Assembly (NCBI GenBank): GCA_934553185.1
Contig: CAKTFF010000037.1
Location: 1 to 11,265 of the forward strand
From: an uncultured Devosia sp.
Lineage (GTDB): Bacteria > Pseudomonadota > Alphaproteobacteria > Rhizobiales > Devosiaceae
DNA: 11,265 nucleotides
Reading direction: 5' to 3'
Below the pieces are notes generated by a model. The model was not told the origin of the DNA. It was given only the letters and a program-made list of their open reading frames with translations, and did no database searches. Positions 6,351 through 11,265 of the stretch are shown here, piece after piece. Positions within the stretch are counted from its first letter, which is position 1; each line of letters starts with the position of its first letter. The translations under genes and the position numbers were made by a program.

Positions 6351-7172
6351 ATGTTCCCTTATCTGCGCGCCGATCGCGCCGTGTTCCGGTTTTCTGGGCC
6401 CGAGGCGCATAAACTGCTCAACGACGTGGTCACGGGACAAGTGCCGTCTGCCGAGGGTTCCGGTGCCTGGTGGGCGCTGCTGTCGCCACAGGGCAAGATC
6501 CTGGCCGAGGGGCTGGTCGGATGGGCTGATGGGGCACTGTGGCTCGATGTGCACCAGTCGGTCGCCGATGATTTTCTCCGGCGCATGAAGATGTACCGGC
6601 TACGGGCGCAGGTGGTGATCGATGATCTGCGGGCGACCCACCGGGTGGGCTATTCGGCCGACATGGTGGACGGCTTCGTTTGCCATGCCGACCGGCGGGG
6701 CGCAGCGGCGCTGGGTTGGCGGATCGTTGCCCCGCTTGAGGCGACAACCGATTGGGTGGCGGATGATGTGCCGTATCGGCAGGCGCGCATTGCGGCTGGT
6801 GTTGCCGAACAGGGAGCGGACTTTGCCGCCAACGACGTGTTTGCCCATGACATCGGCATGGACATCCTCGGTGGCATCGACTTCGCCAAGGGCTGCTATG
6901 TGGGACAGGAAGTGGTCAGCCGCATGAAGCATCGCGGCACGGCGCGGCGACGGCCGGTCTTGGTATCGGGCGTTGTTACGCCGGGTGCCGTGGTGGCTGG
7001 GGAGCGCGACGCGGGGGTGCTTGGATCGGTGGTGGATGGGCATGCTGTGGCTATCGTGCGGCTCGACCGGGTGGATGATCCTTCGGCGCTGACGGTCGCG
7101 GGGCAGAAGGTGACCGTCGCCCTGCCCTCCTGGGCGACGTACAGGTTTGGGGACGTGGCAGCAGAGGAGTGA
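6351..7172 (+). CDS. ygfZ: YgfZ/GcvT domain-containing folate-binding protein
   Basis: This 273-aa cytoplasmic folate-binding protein is related to the glycine-cleavage T protein and supports assembly or repair of iron-sulphur clusters, for example in radical-SAM enzymes such as MiaB. The family signature K-G-C-Y-x-G-Q-E is at residues 180-187 (KGCYVGQE, with the key Cys182), followed by VVSRMKHRG. The N-terminal half (LRADRAVFRFSGPEAHKLLNDVVTG) is the usual T-protein-like fold. The length is typical of alphaproteobacterial YgfZ. ATG 6351 has GGAGG 10 nt upstream; an in-frame GTG 30 nt earlier is unlikely. The gene is divergent from the dihydroorotase-like gene across 74 bp and is followed on the same strand by an HD hydrolase gene. 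Confidence 0.92.
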   Translation: MFPYLRADRAVFRFSGPEAHKLLNDVVTGQVPSAEGSGAWWALLSPQGKILAEGLVGWADGALWLDVHQSVADDFLRRMKMYRLRAQVVIDDLRATHRVGYSADMVDGFVCHADRRGAAALGWRIVAPLEATTDWVADDVPYRQARIAAGVAEQGADFAANDVFAHDIGMDILGGIDFAKGCYVGQEVVSRMKHRGTARRRPVLVSGVVTPGAVVAGERDAGVLGSVVDGHAVAIVRLDRVDDPSALTVAGQKVTVALPSWATYRFGDVAAEE

Positions 7173-7204
7173 GGGGCGACGCTCTGCGCGGGCGAGGCGC
7201 TTTC

Positions 7205-7237
7205 ATGAGCATTCAGCGAATCGAGGCTCCCTGCTAG
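7205..7237 (+). CDS. Possible 10-codon leader ORF (low confidence)
   Basis: ATG 7205 opens a ten-codon frame, MSIQRIEAPC, ending at TAG 7235-7237. GAGG lies at 7194-7197 with an ideal 7-nt spacing, better than the ribosome site of the following HD gene. It ends 26 nt before ATG 7264. It could be a translated leader affecting the HD gene, or a chance ORF in GC-rich DNA. Nothing in the residues points to attenuation. Confidence 0.2.
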   Translation: MSIQRIEAPC

Positions 7238-7263
7238 CGTCGCGCCGGATCGATTCTGGGGGC

Positions 7264-7869
7264 ATGATGGGACGGAGCAGCGCACGCGCCTGGCAGCGCA
7301 TGTTGTCGGGGCGGCGGCTTGATATTCTCGACCCCTCCCCGGTTGATGTGGAGCTATCCGACATTGCCCATGGTCTGGCGCGGGTGGCGCGCTGGAACGG
7401 GCAGACGGAAGGCGATTACCCCTTCTCGGTGGCGCAGCATTCGGTGCTGGTGCTTGAGTTATTCCGCGCCCACAATCCCGGTTGCGACGCGCGCTCGGAG
7501 GCGCAGGCGCTGCTGCATGATGCACCCGAATATGTGATGGGCGACATCATCTCCCCCTTCAAGGCGGCAATGGGGGGCAATTACAAGGATGTGGAAAGCC
7601 GGCTGCTTTCGGCAATTTTTCTGCGGTTTTCACTGCCCGCAAGCATGAGCGCGCTTTTGGCCAAGCAGATCAAGAAGGCTGATCGGGAAGCGGCGTTTTT
7701 CGAAGCTGTTCACCTCGCTCGATTCGCCGACAGCGAGGCGCGGCGGTTCTTTGGGGAGCCGAGCCTGCCCGCCTTCGATGTCGAGGCGTTCGACCGGCTG
7801 ATCCGACCCTGGCCGACGCGCGAAGCGCAAGAGCGGTTCATTGCCGCTTTTGAGGCTCTCGCATTTTAG
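7264..7869 (+). CDS. HD domain phosphohydrolase, YfbR (5'-deoxynucleotidase) type
   Basis: This 201-aa metal-dependent HD phosphohydrolase resembles YfbR, which removes phosphate from 5'-deoxynucleoside monophosphates and so helps to control the nucleotide pool. Visible metal-site residues are His59 in FSVAQHSV, His85-Asp86 in LLHDAPEY, and Asp140 in KKADREAAFFEA. The block YVMGDIISPFKAAMG (90-104) is characteristic of this HD subgroup. The N-terminus, SGRRLDILDPSP, also fits the family. The first Met (7264) sits too close to GGGGG (7258-7262); the second (7267) has 4-nt spacing, so true initiation may be one codon later. It follows ygfZ after 91 bp and is probably transcribed with it. Substrate not proven. 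Confidence 0.88.
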   Translation: MMGRSSARAWQRMLSGRRLDILDPSPVDVELSDIAHGLARVARWNGQTEGDYPFSVAQHSVLVLELFRAHNPGCDARSEAQALLHDAPEYVMGDIISPFKAAMGGNYKDVESRLLSAIFLRFSLPASMSALLAKQIKKADREAAFFEAVHLARFADSEARRFFGEPSLPAFDVEAFDRLIRPWPTREAQERFIAAFEALAF

Positions 7870-7985
7870 GACATGCCGCCCGCAGTTAACCTTACCAAAG
7901 GATGAACTTTGCCCAGTGCGGGCCGATATGGTTTCTGCCTTGTTAATGCTCTGACGCAATCAGTTTCATTTCAGGACAGCTCGCC

Positions 7986-8438
7986 ATGAACCTGCCAGAT
8001 CGCCACCTGCTCCTCGGCATGACTTTGGGGGCTGTTTGCGCCACGGTTTTGAGCGCCACCGGATCGGGCATGGTGGTGACGGCTCTGGCAGACGAGTTGA
8101 TAACGCCCACGCCAGCGATCGACACGGATAACTTGGTTCGCTTCGAGGACAAGGACTACACGGTTGATTACGAAAGCTGGGTGGCAACAGACCCGCTCTC
8201 GACAGCCCGGGTGAAAAAGATCGAGGGCGGGGACGTCAGCTGGGTTTCCATTACCACGACCGCCACCGGGACCTATTCAACAGACGCAATGTTCTCGCGT
8301 CATGTGCAGTATCCGGGCATTACAGTGGAGCTCGCCGACACGCTCCATAACCATCTCTCCGAATGGTTCGGCGGTCGCTGGACATCGTTCTCCAGCAGCG
8401 ATGCCGGCTCGTTCACCTTTATTCACATCGAGCGCTAG
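7986..8438 (+). CDS. Exported or membrane-anchored hypothetical protein (150 aa)
   Basis: I do not recognise this protein. Residues about 8-35 are hydrophobic and end in TALA-DEL, which fits a signal peptidase I site after residue 35, though the long stretch could remain as an anchor; there is no lipobox. The mature part of about 115 residues is rich in Thr, Ser and aromatic residues, has no Cys and looks mostly beta-strand, for instance DYTVDYESWV, VSWVSITTTATGTY and FTFIHIE. This is compatible with a small periplasmic domain. AGGA lies about 10 nt before the ATG. The 116-bp upstream gap holds a TTAACC half-site (7886-7891). The stop TAG 8436-8438 overlaps the stop of the convergent cell wall hydrolase gene by 3 bases. 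Real gene likely; role unknown. Confidence 0.65.
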   Translation: MNLPDRHLLLGMTLGAVCATVLSATGSGMVVTALADELITPTPAIDTDNLVRFEDKDYTVDYESWVATDPLSTARVKKIEGGDVSWVSITTTATGTYSTDAMFSRHVQYPGITVELADTLHNHLSEWFGGRWTSFSSSDAGSFTFIHIER

Positions 8439-9478
8439 CCGAACAGCCAGCCGCTCTTGAACTTGTAGAAGACGTGCAGGCCGATCTGGGTCAGTTTGGT
8501 CATGCGCGGCGCCCAGGCGGGGCGCACATAGGTTGCATGGTAGTGCGTCGCATTGGCCACTTCGGTGAGGTAGAGTTCGCCGGCCGTGAAGCGGTTTGCG
8601 ATGTCCTCGGCCTGCGTCCATGACTTCTTGTCGTTGATGACTTCGGGAATGCCGTCGCAGGCAAAGGAGAACTGGCAGGCGTTGCGGCGGCTCTGGTTCT
8701 GGAAAACAACGCCGCAGATGGTGTCGGGATAGCGGTGATCCTTGACGCGGTTCAGCACGACCTGAGCGACCGCGACCTGGCCGCGATAGCTTTCGCCGCG
8801 CGCCTCGAAATAAATGGCGGTCGCCAGGCACCAGAGTTCCTTGTCGGAGACTTCCACGGCGCTGCCGGTGGAGAAAGGTCCTGTCACGGGCGCGGTCTCG
8901 CGGGCATAGGCCAGCTGCTCGGAGGCGACCACCGGCATGGGCAGGGCTGCCGTGGTGGGGGCAATGCCGGCGATTGCTTCAAGAGCCGACGCGCCGGTTG
9001 CGCCAAGCGACGCCACGGCCATGCGGGGGCCGATCTCGACATCGCCCGTGGCGGGATAGGGCATTTGGGCATACTGGGTCTGGCCCGGAGCGGCCGGTTC
9101 AGCGGGCACGTTGCGCAGGGCGGCGAGGCGCAGGCGGACTTCCTCGAAGCTGCGCGAAACCGCTTCCGGATCAACGGCTGGACGAACGCGGTCGGTCTTG
9201 AGGGCGCGATTTGGACCGGTGAAGCTGGCCGAGGCAAACAGATGGTCTACAGATCCGGTGATCACCGGATCAGTGCCGGAGAAACTCAGGCTCGCGCCCA
9301 CGATTTTGAGGTCGGACGGGAGTGCATTGGCGAGGTCTTCAGCCGGACCGAACGCGACGCCGGTCAGACCGGCATAAAGAAGGCCGCATGTCACGCCAGC
9401 AACCAGAACCCGAGCAAAGGTATTCCGGCGAACCGCTTTAGCCGAGCGCGAACGCACCGGTGGGTGGAAAAGGGCCAT
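8435..9478 (-). CDS. Cell wall hydrolase (SleB/CwlJ type), membrane-anchored
   Basis: This 347-aa protein has a short basic N-terminus, one hydrophobic segment (about residues 21-43, LVAGVTCGLLYAGLTGVAF), a long Ala/Pro-rich linker, and a C-terminal Hydrolase_2 domain (PF07486) from about residue 215. In the domain I see LWCLATAIYFEARGES (the Glu of YFEARGE is the expected catalytic acid), VAVAQVVLNRV, YPDTICGVVFQ, QFSFACDG and a Y-x-T-x-V-R-P-x-W ending typical of SleB catalytic domains. It should cut peptidoglycan glycan strands from the periplasmic side of the inner membrane, in remodelling rather than spore germination. ATG 9478 is preferred to TTG 9481; the ribosome site is weak. The linker DNA contains a 20-bp perfect palindrome. 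Confidence 0.88.
   Translation of the reverse strand: MALFHPPVRSRSAKAVRRNTFARVLVAGVTCGLLYAGLTGVAFGPAEDLANALPSDLKIVGASLSFSGTDPVITGSVDHLFASASFTGPNRALKTDRVRPAVDPEAVSRSFEEVRLRLAALRNVPAEPAAPGQTQYAQMPYPATGDVEIGPRMAVASLGATGASALEAIAGIAPTTAALPMPVVASEQLAYARETAPVTGPFSTGSAVEVSDKELWCLATAIYFEARGESYRGQVAVAQVVLNRVKDHRYPDTICGVVFQNQSRRNACQFSFACDGIPEVINDKKSWTQAEDIANRFTAGELYLTEVANATHYHATYVRPAWAPRMTKLTQIGLHVFYKFKSGWLFG
9252..9271. repeat. 20-bp perfect palindrome inside the cell wall hydrolase gene
   Basis: GATCCGGTGA followed directly by TCACCGGATC is a perfect 20-bp palindrome without a spacer. It lies in the part of the gene coding for the poorly conserved linker (residues around DPVITGS). Ten symmetric base pairs are unlikely by chance in a window of this size, but it may merely reflect codon choice. 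Confidence 0.5.
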
Positions 9479-9605
9479 CAATGCTACTCAACTCAAACGC
9501 AACAGAACAACTGCCGGGCAATAGTGACGCTAAAATGCCGACAATCGTGATGATGTCTGATTAGGGTTAGCAGCGGGTAAACGGCGTTTGCGGCGCAGCA
9601 ATGGG

Positions 9606-9613
9606 TTAACCAT
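9606..9613. promoter_or_regulatory. CtrA-like half-site upstream of the cell wall hydrolase gene
   Basis: TTAACCAT, the half-site form recognised by the alphaproteobacterial cell-cycle regulator CtrA, lies about 130 bp before the start of the cell wall hydrolase gene in the 212-bp gap 9479-9690. GGTTAACC overlaps it, giving TTAACC on both strands. A cell-cycle-controlled envelope hydrolase would make sense, but short motifs occur by chance and no full TTAA-N7-TTAA site is present. Otherwise I see nothing definite in this gap. Confidence 0.25.
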
Positions 9614-9690
9614 GGCAAGCTGCGGGCAGAAAGATGATTGACGCTTTTGTCGCACCGGTGAGTCTCTGAACACCCGGCGGTCAGCGGTCG

Positions 9691-10245
9691 TTAGCTGCAG
9701 GCGGCAACGGTTGGCGCAACCTGGGCTGCGAAGTCGTCGACGCGATAGCGCACCGACAACGAGCGCGAGTTGACCGGGGTAACCCGCACCGTCAGGTTGG
9801 TTGCGCCTTCAAGGCTGCGGATGAAAGCCAAAGCATCCGCCGTATTGTCGAGGACGATGGCGGTGTTTGTGGCATTAACCGGCAGGGTCCGGCTGCGCGC
9901 GGCCTGAAGGTCGAATTGCCAGGTAATGCCCGCATCGTTGCCGAGGGCCGACATGGTGTTGCCGGCGAAGGCAAAGGCGACGCTGAGCACGCCGGTGTCG
10001 CAAGCGACCGTGATGGTTGCGGGCTGGCGGCCGTTCGGTCGGGCGGGGATCAGTTGTTCGGACTGAAAAACAACTTGGGCGCCTGCCGGGTCGGCTGCCT
10101 CACCGGCGAAAGCCGCGTCGAAGCAGGCGAGGCGCTCACTGTCCGAGGCAATCGCGGTGCATTGGGAGGCTGCCGACTGCCCGAGTGCAGGCGGGGCGGC
10201 AAGAGCGATCATTGGCAGCAGGGCCAGCACCGGCAACATTTTCAC
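9691..10245 (-). CDS. Exported protein with a VasI-like N-terminal motif
   Basis: This 184-aa protein begins with a clear signal peptide (LPVLALLPMIALAAPPALG, cleavage near residue 22) and is probably periplasmic. The mature N-terminus reads CTAIASDSERLACFD (29-43), a Cys-x11-Cys block with R-L-x-C-F/Y-D as seen in VasI/TagO-type proteins and in other small periplasmic alphaproteobacterial proteins. The rest is predicted beta-rich and includes a third Cys at 82 (VACDTG) and a fourth at 183, near the C-terminus, giving two possible disulfides. No type VI secretion gene is nearby, so a secretion role is not supported. The start is GTG 10245, with GGAG 10 nt upstream; ATG 10239 is two codons in but badly spaced. 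A near-consensus -10 box lies upstream. Confidence 0.75.
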   Translation of the reverse strand: MKMLPVLALLPMIALAAPPALGQSAASQCTAIASDSERLACFDAAFAGEAADPAGAQVVFQSEQLIPARPNGRQPATITVACDTGVLSVAFAFAGNTMSALGNDAGITWQFDLQAARSRTLPVNATNTAIVLDNTADALAFIRSLEGATNLTVRVTPVNSRSLSVRYRVDDFAAQVAPTVAACS

Positions 10246-10289
10246 GTCGATCTGTCTCCATCCCTAGGCGCCGCGATCCGGCTTCCCCC

Positions 10290-10295
10290 ATTATA
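10290..10295 (-). promoter_or_regulatory. Near-consensus -10 promoter element
   Basis: On the minus strand this reads TATAAT, a perfect sigma-70 -10 box, 44 bp before the GTG start of the VasI-like gene. In such GC-rich DNA it stands out. No clear TTGACA is seen 16-18 bp upstream; the nearest candidate, TTGCGG, is only 12 bp away. It suggests the VasI-like gene is transcribed on its own rather than only by read-through from the upstream dikinase gene. Confidence 0.45.
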
Positions 10296-10315
10296 TAGGG
10301 TGTTCCGCCGCAATT

Positions 10316-11265
10316 TTAAGCAGCGGCCTGTGCCAGTGTCAGCCGGGCGATGGGGACACGATAGGGTGAGCACGAGACATAGTCGACACCGAGCCCGGCA
10401 AAGAAGCGCAAGGAGGCTGGATCGCCCGCATGCTCGCCGCAGATGCCGATCTTGAGCTTGGGATTGGCTGCCCTGCCCCGCTCGACGGCAATAGCGATCA
10501 TTTCGCCGACGCCTTTTTCGTCGATGGTGACGAATGGGTCGCGCTCGTAGATGCCCTTGCGATGGTAGGCCGCCAGGAAGGTGGGCGCGTCGTCGCGCGA
10601 GATGCCGAACGTGGTTTGGGTCAGGTCATTGGTGCCAAAGGAGAAGAAGTCCACCATGTGGGCAATGTCGCCCGCCCGCAGGCAGGCGCGCGGCAGTTCG
10701 ATCATGGTGCCGAAGGAGAAGCGGACACGATCGTTGCGCAGGAGGCCTGAATTGGCGGCAATGGTGTTGACCCGCTCGCGCACCCAGGCCACTTCGCTGG
10801 CCGTGGACACGAAGGGCACCATGACCTCCAGGGTCACCGGCTCGGACTGCTTTTCACTAGCGGCACGAACCCCGGCCATTAGGGCCTGCATCTGCATCTG
10901 CAGCATTTCGGGATAGGTGATGGCCAGCCGCACGCCGCGATGGCCCAGCATGGGATTGATCTCGGCAATACGATCGAGATGGAGGCGGAGGGCGCGGACT
11001 GCCAGCCCCAGAGAGGCGGCGGTTTCCTCGATCTCTTCCTCGCTGCGAGGCAGAAATTCATGCAGCGGCGGATCAAACAAGCGCACCGTGACTGGCAGGC
11101 CATTCATGGTGGAAAACAGCGCCGAATAATCGCCGGTCTGGTAGTCGACCAAGCCGTTGATGGCGCGGCTGCGATCGTCTTCGTCTTCGCTCAGGATAAC
11201 GCGGCGGAGCGCCACCATGCGCTCGGGCGAAAAGAACATGTGTTCCGACCGCGCGAGGCCAATAC
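10316..11265 (-). CDS. ppdK: Pyruvate, phosphate dikinase, C-terminal third
   Basis: PPDK interconverts pyruvate, ATP and phosphate with phosphoenolpyruvate, AMP and pyrophosphate in the cytoplasm, supporting gluconeogenesis. About 316 residues are visible and the gene continues past the right edge. They begin IGLARSEHMFF and cover the PEP/pyruvate-binding TIM barrel (PF02896). The active-site parts are all present: the Arg of VTVRLFDPPLHEF, the Glu of GTMIELPRA, Asn-Asp of FSFGTNDLTQ, and the general acid Cys in GICGEHAGDP. The end (CSPYRVPIARLTLAQAAA) is the normal PPDK C-terminus, so the stop TAA at 10318-10316 is genuine. The ATG at 11239 is internal, not the start. The phosphohistidine and ATP-grasp domains lie outside. 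PEP synthase is excluded by the DPPLHEF and SPYRVPIARL segments. Confidence 0.96.
   Translation of the reverse strand, partial: IGLARSEHMFFSPERMVALRRVILSEDEDDRSRAINGLVDYQTGDYSALFSTMNGLPVTVRLFDPPLHEFLPRSEEEIEETAASLGLAVRALRLHLDRIAEINPMLGHRGVRLAITYPEMLQMQMQALMAGVRAASEKQSEPVTLEVMVPFVSTASEVAWVRERVNTIAANSGLLRNDRVRFSFGTMIELPRACLRAGDIAHMVDFFSFGTNDLTQTTFGISRDDAPTFLAAYHRKGIYERDPFVTIDEKGVGEMIAIAVERGRAANPKLKIGICGEHAGDPASLRFFAGLGVDYVSCSPYRVPIARLTLAQAAA

Noticed and set aside
9691..10245. Evidence for a type VI secretion locus
   Set aside because: Only one short motif is VasI-like; no Tss gene is present anywhere in the window.
11237..11239. ATG 11239 as the start of the right-hand minus-strand gene
   Set aside because: The frame stays open to the window edge and the upstream residues (IGLARSEH) belong to the conserved PPDK core, so the gene is cut by the window, not short.
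1..11265. A defence system, prophage, CRISPR array or other new multi-gene system
   Set aside because: Almost all genes belong to known housekeeping families in separate transcription units; there are no phage, transposase or regularly spaced repeat signals, and no integration boundaries or local base-composition shift that I can see.

Overview
The window is GC-rich, gene-dense chromosomal DNA from an alphaproteobacterium, most likely a Hyphomicrobiales member of the Devosia type. This is inferred from the combination of protein families (a TIGR02301-type periplasmic protein, a Rhizobiales-type dihydroorotase-like protein divergent from YgfZ and followed by an HD hydrolase, and a membrane-anchored SleB-like hydrolase) and from intergenic palindromes typical of the order. 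The genus is a guess; I could not run a search.

Layout from left to right. A 5' part of fabI (minus, cut by the left edge) is divergent from a D-2-hydroxyglutarate/D-lactate dehydrogenase-type flavoprotein (572-1987, plus), followed by a hemerythrin-domain protein (2066-2623, plus). A 230-bp convergent gap holds two palindromic intergenic repeats. Next is an SRAP/YedK abasic-site-crosslinking protein (2857-3582, minus), divergent from a Nudix hydrolase (3626-4051, plus). Two small plus-strand genes follow: an exported TIGR02301 protein (4084-4449) and a 92-aa protein of unknown function (4567-4845). A hairpin gap separates them from a dihydroorotase-like amidohydrolase (4957-6276, minus), which is divergent from ygfZ (6351-7172, plus). 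After ygfZ come an HD phosphohydrolase of the YfbR type (7264-7869) and an orphan exported protein (7986-8438). The stop codon of that orphan overlaps the stop of a convergent cell wall hydrolase (8435-9478, minus). The right end carries an exported protein with a VasI-like cysteine motif (9691-10245, minus) and the C-terminal third of pyruvate phosphate dikinase (10316 to the right edge, minus).

Most genes are housekeeping: fatty acid synthesis, central carbon metabolism, Fe-S cluster maintenance, nucleotide-pool and DNA-damage handling, and the cell envelope. They form several short, mostly independent transcription units rather than one operon. I see no prophage, transposase, CRISPR array, tRNA or rRNA, and no clear new multi-gene system. 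No gene-free stretch exceeds 300 bases. The most interesting points are a C-terminal QMSLF tail on the SRAP protein that resembles a beta-clamp-binding peptide, the dihydroorotase-like protein with Gln in place of the first metal-binding His, the orphan exported proteins, and several palindromic DNA elements.
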